Assembly (NCBI RefSeq): GCF_023898315.1
Contig: NC_064621.1
Location: 129,454,521 to 129,518,520, forward strand
DNA: 64,000 bases
Direction of reading: 5' to 3'
Source of the DNA: Schistocerca nitens
Taxonomy: Eukaryota > Arthropoda > Insecta > Orthoptera > Acrididae
The first letter of the stretch is position 1. Every line of letters starts with the position of its first letter. Of the stretch, positions 29,420-40,090 are shown piece after piece. The notes beneath the pieces were generated by a model, which was not told where the DNA came from, made no database searches, and saw only the letters and a list, made by a program, of their open reading frames with translations. The translations under genes and the position numbers were made by a program.

Positions 29420-30906
29420 AATCCCTAAGAAAGCAAGTGTTGACAGATGTGAAAATTACCGAACTATCAGTTTAATAAGCCACGGCTGCAAAATACTAAC
29501 ACGAATTCTTTACAGACGAATGGAAAAAGTGGTAGAAGCCAACCTCGGGGAAGATCACTTTGGATTCCGTAGAAATGTTGGAACACGTGAGGCAATATTG
29601 ACCCTACGGCTTATGATAGGAAATAGATTAAGAAAATGCAAACCTACATTTCTAGCATTTGTAGACTTATAGATGGCTTTTGACAATGTTGACTGTAATA
29701 CTCTCTTCCAAATTCTGAAGGTGGCAGGGGTAAAATACAGGGAGCGAAAGGCTATTTACAATTTGTACAGAAACCAGATGCCTGTTATAAGAGTCGAGGG
29801 GCATGAAAGGGAAGCAGTGGTTGGGAAGGGAGTGAGACAGGGTTGTAGCCTCTCCCCGATGTTATTCAATCTGTATATTGAGCAAGAAGTGAAGGAAACA
29901 ACAGGAATATTTGGAGCTGGTATTAAAATCCATGGAGAAGAAATAAAAACTTTGAGGTTCGCCGATGACATTGTAATTCTGTCAGAGACAGCAAAGGACC
30001 TGGAAGAGCATGTGAACGGAATGGACAGTGTCTTGAAAGGAGGACATGAGATGAACATCAACAAAAGCAAAACGAGGATAATGGAATGTAGGCGAATTAA
30101 ATCGGGTGATGCTGTAGGAATTAGATTAGGAAATGAGACGCTTAAAGTGGTAAAGGAGTTTTGCTATTTGGGGAGCAAAATAACTGATGATGGTCGAAGC
30201 AGAGAGGATATAAAATGTAGACAGGCAATGGCAAGGAAAGATAAATTTGTTAACATCGAGTATAGATTTAAGAGTCAGGAAGTCATTTCTGAAAGTATTT
30301 GTATGGAGTGTAGCCTTGTATGGAAGTGAAACGTCGACGATAAATAGTTTAGACAAGAAGAGAATAGTAGCTTTCAAAATGTGGTGCTACAGAAGAATGC
30401 TGAAGATTAGATGGGTAGATCACATAACTAATGAGGAGGTATTGAACAGAATTGGAGAGAAGAGAAATTTGTGGCACAGCTTGACTAGAAGAAGGGATCG
30501 GTTGGTAGGGCATACTCTGAGGCATCAAGGGGTCACAAATTTAGCATTGGAGGGCAGCGTGGAGGGTAAAAATCGTAGAGGGAGACCAAGAGAAGAATAC
30601 ACTAAGCAGATTCAGAAGGATGTAGGTTGCAGGGCGGCCGGTGTGGCCGTGTGGCTCTAGGCGCTTCAGTCTGAAACCACGTGACCGCTACGGTCGCAGG
30701 TTCGAGTCCTGCCTCATGCATGGATGTGTGTGATGTCCTTAGGTTAGTTAGGTTTAAGTTGTTCTAAGTTCTAGGGGACTGATGACCACAGATGTTAAGT
30801 CCCATAGTGCTCAGAACCATTTTTAGGTTGCAGTAAGTACTGGGAGATGAAGAAGCTTGCACAGGATATAGCATGGAGAGCTGCATCAAACCAGTCTGAG
30901 GACTGA
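29420..30906 (+). pseudogene. RTE-like reverse transcriptase, frameshifted
   Basis: The first part is decayed, with a TAG at 29669 where the family has a Glu codon. An open stretch 29673-30329 includes AFDNVDCNTLFQILKVAG, GKGVRQGCSLSPMLFNLY and RFADDIVILSETAKDLEE, so the catalytic F-A-D-D box is intact. A frameshift near 30245 leads to FVWSVALYGSETSTINSLDK and RRMLKIRWVDHITNEEVLN, then RRDRLVGHTLRHQGVTN. After the SINE the frame resumes as WEMKKLAQDIAWRAAS and ends at TGA 30904. Upstream endonuclease missing. Confidence 0.82.
30633..30823 (+). mobile_element. SINE-A, Leu-like head
   Basis: Plus-strand copy with target-site duplication TAGGTTGCAG (30623-30632 and 30824-30833). B box GGTTCGAGTCC. 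Inserted close to the 3' end of the RTE-like LINE, separating its last ~20 codons. Confidence 0.93.
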
Positions 30907-30935
30907 AGACCACAACAACAACAACAACAGCAACA

Positions 30936-31330
30936 TGAATGTTCACCCTGTCTATTTCCGCGAAACAGTGCAATCGAGCGTTTTACTTCATTTCCATAGC
31001 GTTCAAAATCGCAGTACTGACGTTTAGCATAGAGTGTAAAGGATACTGACAGATTTTACGCGACCAGCGTGTCTGTTAATGCTATAGGCCTCGTACACCT
31101 GTTTTCGGACCCCTATCTAATTTTACAGAAGTTGTAAGAAGCCATCTCTCTCGATATCTGGCTCCTACGCTCATTTAAGGGCGTGACTAACAAATCGTTC
31201 CATATGAGTGCACGTACTATTGTGAATGAAATGATTAATGCGAAGAGAAACACGACTCAGGCAAACTTCCTCAGCGAATATGGGGTATCGGGCGAGAGAG
31301 AGCATCACTGTTTACCAGCCCACTGGTAAC
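30936..31330. other. No recognised feature
   Basis: AT-rich anonymous sequence after the LINE tail. Confidence 0.4.
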
Positions 31331-31695
31331 TGCTACCCCTGTCGGAGTTCGTGGGAAGACGGGCAGCAGCCACTTTTCACACGCCGTTAGTTCGCGATCG
31401 CCGGCCGATAGAGCGGCTTGCAGGCGCTGGAACAACCTCCCAATTTGCTCCGGCGATGAGGTAACGTTATTAGCCGAGCGGCCCGCACCGCAGCTGCGCC
31501 TGGGCGCCCGCCGGCCAGATACCGGCCGCTGTTTGCCGGGCCTGTGTACAAACACGCCGGCGATCGCCTGTCTCGCATCTGCTCGCCTTCCTCCTGGCGC
31601 GGATTTGCAGCGGATTACTTGTATCGCCTCCGTATCGCTGCCCGGTCAGCGCTCCTCTCCGCCTAGTACAGCACTGTTCCGCAGCCAGTCCGAGG
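31331..31695. other. GC-rich, CpG-rich island
   Basis: One of the GC-richest blocks in the window (31395-31580), with GCCGGCCAGATACCGGCC-type palindromes and GTAACGTTATTAGCCGAG. Two open frames on the minus strand are Arg/Ala-rich and look compositional. It may mark an unannotated regulatory region or first exon. Confidence 0.35.
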
Positions 31696-33340
31696 TGCGG
31701 TTATAAACTCAGTTACTGTTCACAAGGACCACTTTAAATGAACAGTCTTTTGTTTACCGTAGCTACCGTCCATGAGTTTGCAAAGGGAAATTTCAGACGT
31801 CCGTGCTCCACATCACGCAATGCCTCGTCGATACGTTCCTTTATTTCGGTGTCAGCACCTCTGAGGATCGATCCAGAAGCACAATACACATTAAGACAAG
31901 GCAGAACTGAAACGTCACGAGATAATAGGTCTGAGCAAAGGAACAGTTGCAGAGGCGTTATCACTGGCGTTTATTATGTCAGTCTGGTGGGGCAGCTTGC
32001 ATCAATCAGGTATACAACTTGTCCGGTATAAGCCAAGCTTAACTAGCTTAAGTCTACGGTAAAGTAATGGAAACATAATTTCTGCTGTAACTATAGGCAA
32101 TACATCTTATCAACCATATACTATACCGTAGTTATCCTCTCTGAAGCCAACATAGAAGTGTATCACAATTTCATTATTATGATTATTACGCACCAGCTGT
32201 ACAAAATACAGTCATGTTGAGACGGCACTAGTGGTTCCGCCTCATTACTGTGTCACATTGTACCCTGTGACAGTGATTTTACATGACGCATTATTCATTC
32301 TTGGTGTATAGTGATGGCACAATGAGCCTCTAGAAAAGGGATTGACGCCACTGTGTTCATTTATTTAATTATTTCATTATGTACATCGTTTCCCTTATCT
32401 TTACTATGTTTCTGTAAATTATCGAATGAATGTTGGTTTTGGTTGTGGGTTCGTCTCCAGAACAGCACATGGGGGCTTAATTAAAATGCAATAATTTTAG
32501 TAGCTGTGTATCCGGTTACGAAGTCTCGTAACCGGTTGGCCCTGACTAGTATTAGTACGCAATCTGACTGCATAAAATAACAATAAAGAATGAAAGGAAA
32601 TTTCTGTTAACACAATTGATTAATTAAGTCCCCTGCAACTATAAAAGCTACGAAACAACAAAGCACAAGTTTAACTGTTCTGTGTGTGGTAGTGTGATTC
32701 AACGTACATGTATCTGGCACGGTTTTTTCTCAATACGACAAGAAATTTTAAATACCATTTACAATGAACTAATTGAAAAATCAGAAATACTATAACTGCA
32801 CACAGAAACCAGAATTACAAGTCTAACACACGAACACGAGCCAGATGCTTTGTTGACTGAACCTGTGACCAAGAGGCATTGTCATTAAGGAAATGTGAAA
32901 TAAAATTTTTTTTGTTACCTCCATATATATTGACGAAAAATACACTGTGACCATTGCAACATCTTCCATCTATACATTACAGCATCTACTCTCTCGCCCA
33001 ACAGAACAACAGCTGCACTCGACAATCTGTGAACTAGTACTGCTCTCGACATCCTCTCAACAAGCACTCCCACGACAACCTCTGAACCAGTACTGCCCCA
33101 GTGCAGGCGGCGGAATAATAATCTTTGGCGCAATCTCTGGCGCTGTGACTCAGTGTAGCCACCTTTCAACAACTGTAGGACGGAGATGCATGCTTTACTT
33201 ACTTTCTGCTGCCAGCCTAACTCTTATGGGGAACTGACAGAGTTGCAGCTGTAGCAGTACAGCCTTCGATGGTTAGTAGGATCCCTCGTCTCACTCCCCC
33301 TCTGGGAATAGCAGAGTGACCTTTAGGGGCGCTCCGCCAT
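31696..33340. other. About 1.6 kb without a recognised element
   Basis: A 97-codon open frame at 31738-32031 has no recognisable domain. 32.9-33.2 kb is CAA/CTC-rich and may be part of an old repeat. Confidence 0.35.
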
Positions 33341-33343
33341 TGG

Positions 33344-33445
33344 AAGAATCCTAAGGAAATGCAGTCCGAAAACAAAGGAAGTAGGTTACAGTACACTTGT
33401 TCGCCCACTGCTTGAACACTGCTCACCGGTATGGGACTTAGTTAG
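33344..33445 (+). pseudogene. Short LINE reverse-transcriptase fragment
   Basis: Reads RILRKCSPKTKEVGYSTL then VRPLLEHCSPVWD, the 'Y-x-x-L-V-R-P-x-L-E-x-C-x-x-V-W-D' region downstream of the catalytic core in many LINEs. About 30 codons only. Confidence 0.65.
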
Positions 33446-33546
33446 CAAATTTGCCTTAATAATGGCCTAACAACCTTTAGAATCGTACTTGATAAAGGCA
33501 TAAAAGCCAGAATCAGGATAGTAAAAAAGACAAATATTATAGTACA

Positions 33547-33760
33547 AAATGGTTCAAATGGCTCTGAGCACTATGGGACTTAACATCTATGGTCATCAGT
33601 CCCCTAGAACTTAGAACTACTTAAACCTAACTAACCTAAGGACATCACTCAACACCCAGTCATCGTGAGGCAGAGAAAATCCCTGACCCCGCCGGGAATC
33701 GAACCCGGGAACCCTGGCGTGGGAAGCGAGAACGCTACCGCACGACCACGAGTTGCGGAC
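33547..33760 (-). mobile_element. SINE-A with a tRNA-Gly(CCC)-like head
   Basis: Second copy of the Gly-head variant (compare 644-857). Target-site duplication TATTATAGTACA (33535-33546 and 33761-33772). The junction segment after ACATCACTCAACACCCAG matches the first copy, so the two share one ancestor. Minus-strand B box GGTTCGATTCC. Confidence 0.94.
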
Positions 33761-33799
33761 TATTATAGTACAGAGTGAAATGCTGTGATCCGGTAGATT

Positions 33800-33870
33800 T
33801 TGTACTCAGCGATCGGCGAAATATCGTGTTGTGAAGACGATCATATCCGGCAGCATACCTGTGAACAGCA
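33800..33870 (+). mobile_element. PLE-1-type 3'-UTR fragment
   Basis: CAGCGATCGGCGAAATATCG, then CGATCATATCCGGCAGCATACC, parallels the minus-strand 3' UTR of PLE-1 around 9845-9910 (GATCGCCGAAATATCGAG, then GATCCGGCAGCAAACCC). The CTGAAGA part of the hammerhead-like core is missing. Confidence 0.6.
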
Positions 33871-33872
33871 TA

Positions 33873-34125
33873 AACATAGAGTGAAATACTGTTTACTATT
33901 TTAAAAAGTACTGCATTACTGTGGCTCAGCGTCATCGGTAACTTGTTATTATATGGGTTGTGGCATTGTCAGTGACGGTGGGTGGCCTGGTGCCCTTCCT
34001 CAGGACCCCGCTCTCTCAGGGACAGAATCAGCGTACCCCCTTCTGTCTGTGTAATCTACTGTGTGAACAATTTTCTAAATGTTTGCATAGCATGTATCTC
34101 AGATGGTAGGTGAGTCCCAGTCTGG
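33873..34125. other. No recognised feature
   Basis: Anonymous sequence. Confidence 0.35.
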
Positions 34126-34200
34126 TATTTACCTAGTTGGATGTGAGAAACAGCCTAAAAACCGCATCCAGACGGCTCAGCCCATCAGCCCTCGTCGTTA
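34126..34200 (-). repeat. Fragment of a dispersed SINE-like repeat
   Basis: ACCTAGTTGGATGTGAG, CCTAAAAACCGCATCCAG and CCCTCGTCGTTAAT recall the 3' part of a tRNA-derived orthopteran repeat. No head is present. From memory only. Confidence 0.35.
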
Positions 34201-34639
34201 ATTATGAACAGGTGCGAGTTATCTCCGCGAATCTGGGAAGGGGGGTTTCCAGCGTAACTGTCCAGGTGGATGATATTGGGCAGAACCGAACTGAGAAATT
34301 AGAAAAGTTCTCTGATCGGTAATCTTACACTGCCTCGAGTGTAGATACTAGTAGGGTACATTTTACTGATGTAAAATTACCATGCATTGGCATCAAGTTT
34401 CTGTCGAAAACATGAACGCGACAAAATTTTGCTGTAGGCAATTTAGAATTGCCAGCAGACAGGGAGTCACTTCATGAAGTCATAATGCACGAATTATGCT
34501 TCAGTCTGCATTTCGCGAAACGATCTCCAGAAGCTGCCGAAATAATTAAAAGATGGAGCAGAGTAAAGCAATGCGAATTCGTACAAAAGTGTATCTTCCT
34601 GGACACGGTTACCACACTCGTTCGCCAATAGTTCTCCCG

Positions 34640-34935
34640 CTCTCTGACCCAGGTCTTTTCTCGTCGAGCTGCCCCGCTCCCCACCCCCTTCCTGACCCAG
34701 CCAACCTCCACCCACTCCGCTACCCCTCCCCCGCCCCCTCGCCAACCAGCCAACCTTACGTCTGAACCTCGGCAGCGCAGGGTTCCTTTATTACAGATGC
34801 ATATCGCGGCCGCCACCAGCGCCGTGCAGTATGGCGCCTGTAACTCTGGAGAATGGCGTGTGGAGTTGCGGATGAGGGGCCGCTACTGCTGAGTTACATT
34901 ACTCGTAACTCGCTGTCCAGGGGCACTGAAGCTCC
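34640..34935. other. C-rich stretch followed by a GC-rich island
   Basis: A CCCC-rich tract at 34675-34745, then CCTTTATTACAGATGCATAT next to CGCGGCCGCC (34788-34812). The TTTATTAC and ATGCATAT words resemble Hox-type and POU-type binding sites. No protein is evident. A possible regulatory element. Confidence 0.35.
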
Positions 34936-35010
34936 GTATTCCGCTCGCTAGACTAGTGAACAATGCCACGTCTCCAGATGAAAAATATTCACGTTTACGT
35001 AACACAAATT

Positions 35011-35209
35011 AAAATGGTTCAAATGGCTCTGAGCACTATGGGACTTAACATCTGAGGTCATCAGTCCCCTAGACTTAGAACTACTTAAACCTAACCAACC
35101 TAAGGACATCACACACATCCATGCCCGAGGCAGGATTCGAACCTGCGACCTTAGCAGTCGCGCGGTTCCGGACCGAAGCGCCTAGAACCGCTCGGCCACC
35201 ACGGCCGGC
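35011..35209 (-). mobile_element. SINE-A, Leu-like head
   Basis: Minus-strand full-length copy. Near-perfect duplication TAACACAAATT (35000-35010) and TAATACAAATT (35210-35220), one difference. B box complement GGATTCGAACC. Confidence 0.92.
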
Positions 35210-35220
35210 TAATACAAATT

Positions 35221-36384
35221 ACTTAAGTACTCCGACGTAACGTCTCTTGTTACGTTCGCATTTGTTAAGAATATGGACCTAAACACGTATTGTTATTAGT
35301 ATTAATGAAACCTAAATAAACAAACACGGTTTATTAGAAAAAGACGGGTAACGGATGCAAAACAGATGGTTGGGAGACTAGAGGTAATGAAGGGATGTAC
35401 CAATTTTCAATAAAATATCAAAAGTGATGGTAAAGCGAAGATTGGTATTTGAGCACATTTGCCGAATGGATGATCACGCTACCGAAACAAATACTGTTGT
35501 ATTTCTGGAAAAAAGTATCTAATGTACCCCTTCTTTTCAAGTCACATTTCATTCCCTTCTTTTTCAGTTTTACAAACGCACGCTCGGTGGAGGAGCTGGT
35601 GAACCTTATGGTGTTGCCAGTGGACGATTGTGTGATGCGCTGTGGCTAGACATGAGAACTCCGGTTACGTCAGCACCGAGGTACGAAGGGAAATCATAGC
35701 TATTCTGGTGCAAAGAAAGTAATCTTGCTTAATGAACAGCTGTTAATAAAAGTCGCTTTTTCCGTTACGATATTAGGAGAAGCCTGCAGGTCATAAGTAC
35801 TTTCTTGCAACAGTATTACAATGCCAGAAAACGATCACCGTAATAAATAATGAATAATGTTTAAGCTAACGAAAATGTACGAAAGGCTGCGACATGTACG
35901 TACGAAATGCAGGCTGCGCGCCGTAGCCCGCAGTCGCCGATAGGAAGCCTTCCAACCTAGTTCTGTCGTAAGACAATGCTCTCAGGAAATTGATGGTTTT
36001 CAGTTAATCGTTATTATTTGTGTCGATATTGCCAGCTTATGGTGTTTAATAAATAAATACATTATAACAGCATTCCTTTTTAACGTTATTGAGAATAATA
36101 TAGCTTCCCGCTTCATCACTCAGAATCAGAGGAAGTAGGATTGTACTTTACAGAGAACACGACGCCACTAATACTGCTTCTTCGAGGGACATAAACTTCG
36201 AGAGCTTCTGGGAAAAACATGTAGAAAAAATCCTACACGACGACGCACTAACATAGCCCAAGGACGCATTGTCTTAATCTCCGCAAAAATTGTGTGGAAA
36301 AGCACAAGTCACACTGCAGACCCCTTGTACTTTCCTCTACGGATTCACTAGCTAGACTGAGACGTTTCTGGAGGAAATGAGCGT
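35221..36384. other. About 1.1 kb without a recognised element
   Basis: AT-rich. Short open frames only. Confidence 0.4.
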
Positions 36385-36615
36385 AAGGCATTGTGGGCTT
36401 GGGGTCCTCCATTCTGGGGAGTTCGTCCGCCGAGGGCAAATACTTATTGCATTCGACGTGGGGCAACTTGTGCGTCGGAGATGGAGATGAAATGATGATG
36501 AGGATAATACAGCACCCAGTCGCTGAGCGGAGAAAAGCTCCTGCCCAATCCGGGAATCGAACTCGGGCCCCTTGGCTAGGCATTTCACCGCGCTGGCCAC
36601 TCAGCTAACTGGGGC
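36385..36615 (-). mobile_element. tRNA-derived SINE, third family (SINE-D)
   Basis: The minus-strand head is AGTTAGCTGAGTGGCCAGCG (A box TAGCTGAGTGG) with B box GAGTTCGATTCC and CCCGGATTGGGCAGGAG. It is followed by a tail with TCATCATCATTTCATC and CGACGCACAAGTTGCC. I recall this family from orthopteran sequences. No clear duplication at the ends. Confidence 0.7.
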
Positions 36616-36708
36616 GGACAGGATTAGTACAAATGGTGGGTTCTTGCAGATATCTATAATAGCATGTATTGCAGAGATAGGAGAACAACTGGGGAAAACA
36701 TCATTAAA

Positions 36709-36906
36709 AAATGGTTCAAATGGCTCTGAGCACTATGGGACTCAACATCTTAGGTCATAAGTCCCCTAGAACTTAGAACTACTTAAACCTAACTAACCTA
36801 AGGACATCACACACACCCATGCCCGAGGCAGGATTCGAACCTGCGACCGTAGCAGTCCCGCGGTTCCGGACTGCAGCGCCAGAACCGCACGGCCACCGCG
36901 GCCGGC
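36709..36906 (-). mobile_element. SINE-A, Leu-like head
   Basis: Minus-strand copy with perfect duplication AAACATCATTAAA (36696-36708 and 36907-36919). A small deletion in the head (GCGCCAGAACC) removes one or two bases. Confidence 0.95.
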
Positions 36907-37246
36907 AAACATCATTAAAGAATCGGAAATAACAGAAGATATCTTTTTAAGAATAAAATATTAAATTTATGAGAATTTTACGTCCAAACAAATGATAAAT
37001 CGGAAACAACATGGACAAAAGGGAACAAAACACGACATGGGGAGAAGTTGGATTACTACAAGTTAGGAACCGCAAAGGAAGAATGGGAATAAATAGTTCA
37101 CGTCGCGATTTTATATGTAAAAAACTAACTAAGTGCGACCTCCAGACCACATGAGAGGAAACGGAGATCGTAGCAAACCATAAGTAATTACTTTTTTAAA
37201 TAAAAAATCGGGACGTGAACTGTTTGATAATCCAACAGTAACAAAA

Positions 37247-37302
37247 CTGTATGGTTATAGATCCCACTGATGATGTCTTAGAGTAAGAAAAAGGCGAAAC
37301 GC
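37247..37302 (+). ncRNA. Hammerhead-ribozyme-like sequence, nearly canonical
   Basis: Order on the plus strand: TGTA (stem III side plus a GUA cleavage triplet, 37248-37251), TGG...CCA as stem I, CTGATGA (37267-37273), one extra T, GTCTT...AAGGC as stem II, GAAA (37296-37299), then CG that pairs back to stem III. The body downstream (GCGTCTGGG...) looks like a Penelope-type 3' UTR with no coding part nearby. Catalysis has not been shown. Confidence 0.6.
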
Positions 37303-37679
37303 GTCTGGGAAAAACAAATTAAGTCGTAGCGGGAAAAGTCGCTTTTATTTACAAAACAAATATTTCTGTTATTTCTGCGGCAGCTGGCCACGCAAACAAA
37401 CTTGTGGCTACTGTTTTATTCATTACCGCAGTTATTTACAGAGTGCCTTCGAACGCATCTCAGCATTTAAGTACTTCAGTATTCGACACAACGAACAGCA
37501 CAATGTATTTGAGAGTATAGGGGTCCCACCATGTAGTTATGCTGATGGTGGACAGTAGTTCCGAATGGAATAAAAGTTTAATTGTTTAATATCAGCTACA
37601 CCCCCACTGACTCGATAAACGTGGGACTGGTGCTTTATGATGTAGCACAACACTTTCCATTTCCGCCCGTGTACAGCGC
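37303..37679. other. No recognised feature
   Basis: Probably includes the rest of a PLE-type 3' UTR at its left end. Otherwise anonymous. Confidence 0.35.
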
Positions 37680-38010
37680 TGCCTCCATCTCTCAGACTAT
37701 TTCACGCTCACACTTATCTGGATGGAGGGGACGCCCGACGTCGGAGCGTGGGACGTACATACGTTGCTGTGGTCGCCGCTGGCTCTGGCGACGAATGCAG
37801 AGGGAGGCGTGGTCCACACGTGGGACTCTGGTACCACCTGGGGGCGGCAGGCGCGCGGTGAGCTGTGGCACCAGCCGTATAACGAGCGCCCGGGGCTAGC
37901 CCGGCGACTTGGGCGTTCAACAAAAGCGGAGGTGGCGATTCCGTTCCTCTGTCACGGATCCACACGCGCGTAGCAGCCGTTAACAATGCGCCACGGACAG
38001 GTTTAAAATA
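37680..38010. other. GC-rich, CpG-rich island
   Basis: Dense in CpG between 37725 and 37975. It contains CACACGTGGG and TGGTACCACCTGGGGG (E-box-like) and CCGTATAACGAGC. Open frames on both strands are compositional. Function unknown. Confidence 0.35.
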
Positions 38011-38605
38011 CGATAAGAATGTGCGCCTTGTGTGAGCGGGTATTCAAAAGCCGAGCGGCCAATTCACTGCGTCTGCTTCGGCGCTCTGTCTTTTTCTTCA
38101 AGTGCCTAAGGCGGTGGAACACGTGCGGACAACGATTTCCCATTCCTTATTGTTAAGGTACGATTGTGCTGCGCTGTTCCGAGTGAATAGCCCGCACTCG
38201 GTAATGAGAAGTGTTCTAAAATAGTAACGACACGGTAATAATGTTCTTCGGAACGAAAATCGAACTCAGTTGATGCTCTCTTGCCGCGCTGTAGCAATGC
38301 TCCACAAAATATAAGAGGCGGTGGAGAGTGAAATTCTGTCTGTAGCTGCTGTCGAACATTAGAAGACGGCATTAATTTATATCTAAATCTGTTCTCTGCA
38401 ACCCACCGAGCAATGTGAAATGGAGGTTACAATCATGCCGTGTCAGAATCGCTATCATGTTTGTCTTACCATACAAGATTTACATTGCGAAACTGAAACG
38501 AAAATGAGCTGGGCATATGACTTCTGCTGCCCTCTTCAATACAAGGACTGCAACTCTCCATTCCAGTCTATCTTGCGCAAGTCTCTTCATCTCCGCGTAA
38601 CTATT
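38011..38605. other. No recognised feature
   Basis: Mixed-composition anonymous sequence. Confidence 0.35.
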
Positions 38606-38607
38606 GG

Positions 38608-39030
38608 TTGGAAATTTGTTCGGGCCGGCCGGAGTGGCCATGCGGTTCTAGGCGCTACAGTGTGGAACCGCGTGACCGCGGCAGTCGCAGGTTCGAATCC
38701 TGCCTCGGGCATGGATGTGTGTGATGTCCTTAGGTTATTTAGGTTTAAGTAGTTCTAAGTTCTAGGGGGCTGTTGACCTCAGAAGTTAAGTCCCATAGTG
38801 CTCACAGCCATTTGAACCATTTTTCTGGAAATTTGTGCTAAGGTCTCACGGGACCAAACTGCTGACGTCATCGGTCCCTAAGCTTACATACTACTTAACC
38901 TAACTTAAACTAACTTACGCTAAGGATAACACACACACACATGACCGAGGGAAGATTCGAACCTCCGACGGGGAGAGCCGCGCGGACCGTGACAAGGCGC
39001 CATTGACCGCTCGGTTACCCGGCGCGGCGC
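38608..39030 (-). mobile_element. SINE-B, carrying a nested SINE-A
   Basis: Minus-strand SINE with a Leu-like head (GGTAACCGAGCGGTCAATGG, B box GGTTCGAATCTTCC) and a tail (GACGTCAGCAGTTTGGTCCC on the minus strand). The last bases of its tail, TTGGAAATTTGT, are at 38608-38619, separated from the rest by the SINE-A copy at 38620-38825. Other copies: 45239-45440 and 63251-63449. Confidence 0.82.
38620..38825 (+). mobile_element. SINE-A nested in SINE-B
   Basis: Plus-strand full-length copy, B box GGTTCGAATCC. Duplication TGGAAATTTGT (38609-38619 and 38826-38836), which belongs to the tail of the surrounding SINE-B. Confidence 0.93.
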
Positions 39031-40090
39031 GTAGCTATTGCAAGCTACATCCATTTGAAACTTGCTTACTGTATTCGAACCTTGACCTCCCTATACAATT
39101 GTTAGCTCTTTCCACCCCCCTCAACCGAACCGGTCATTTAGTCAAGTACCATACGCTTACCAGTTCGAAACATTACCTCATCGTTAATTACTCGATATAC
39201 TTACCATCTCGTCAACATTCTTCTGAAGCGCAAGATTTCAAAAGCAAGTGTTCTCTACTTGCCTGGAATGTTTGTCGTCCAACTTTCACTTCGTATTAAA
39301 CGTTGCCTTTAAGATGCGTACCTTAACAGCTGTGGGTACTTACTCATCTTCACTACTCCAAAACACAGCTTTTCTACTCAGCTACCCATAGCTATTGAGG
39401 TATGAATTTCCGAGCCCACGTTTACTGGACTTTTTTTCTTATTTTGGTCAGTACTACCTCCCGAAAAAATTTGGGACAAAAGGGCGTGCAGTAGACGAGC
39501 CGCGTTTCACAGTATCGGAGGTGAAAACGTGATCATAGCTCTTTAGGTGTGCGTCTTAGAGCCTATACATACCAGACATTACCTTCTTGTTTTGCCCCAT
39601 ATTACCATCTCTGAAAGTTGCCTATTACCCTGAAATCTCAGCAACAACAGTACTGGTATATGTGCTCCAATGCCAGAGATATCAGAACGACATTTGCTTG
39701 CACCTTTCGTTTCGGTCGTTTCTCGAGCAGTGTCCCTTATCTCAGATTAATATATTTACCCTTCTCCATCATCCTTGAACACCCTGTATAAGTTTGGCTT
39801 TTCTATTTCTTAATAATGTTACCATTTGTATCCAGGAGGGGAAAAAGACCAGCTATCCTGATATCTGAAGAGTTTATGTTAACGGCATTCATATTTCTAC
39901 CCGCGGTTGGCGATATCGAGTTTTTTCGCAAATGCTAAAAATAACAATAATCGTTGTTATAAATTGGGCAGGTGACTAATGGTGGATTTTTACGGTAATC
40001 ATATTTTAGAAATGTATTAAATACAGGTTGTTTCAAAATCTTTGCATGAAACGCCAGGGGGTGATAGATGACGTCATGGGGAAAGATTCT
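39031..40090. other. About 1 kb without a recognised element
   Basis: A 98-codon open frame at 39003-39299 overlaps the SINE-B head and is not convincing. The rest is AT-rich. Confidence 0.4.

Larger units (their letters stand above)
29403..30928 (+). mobile_element. RTE-like LINE, 5'-truncated, with ACA-repeat tail
   Basis: Starts inside the reverse-transcriptase gene (AGAATATAATAATTCCAATCCC near 29405) and ends with ACAACAACAACAACAGCAAC near 30935, a short-tandem-repeat tail typical of RTE-group elements. A SINE-A copy lies near its 3' end. Confidence 0.8.

Noticed and set aside
31738..32031. 97-codon plus-strand frame
   Set aside because: No homology recognised, no splice or promoter context.
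34472..34816. 114-codon Gly/Arg-rich minus-strand frame
   Set aside because: Antisense of the C-rich tract.
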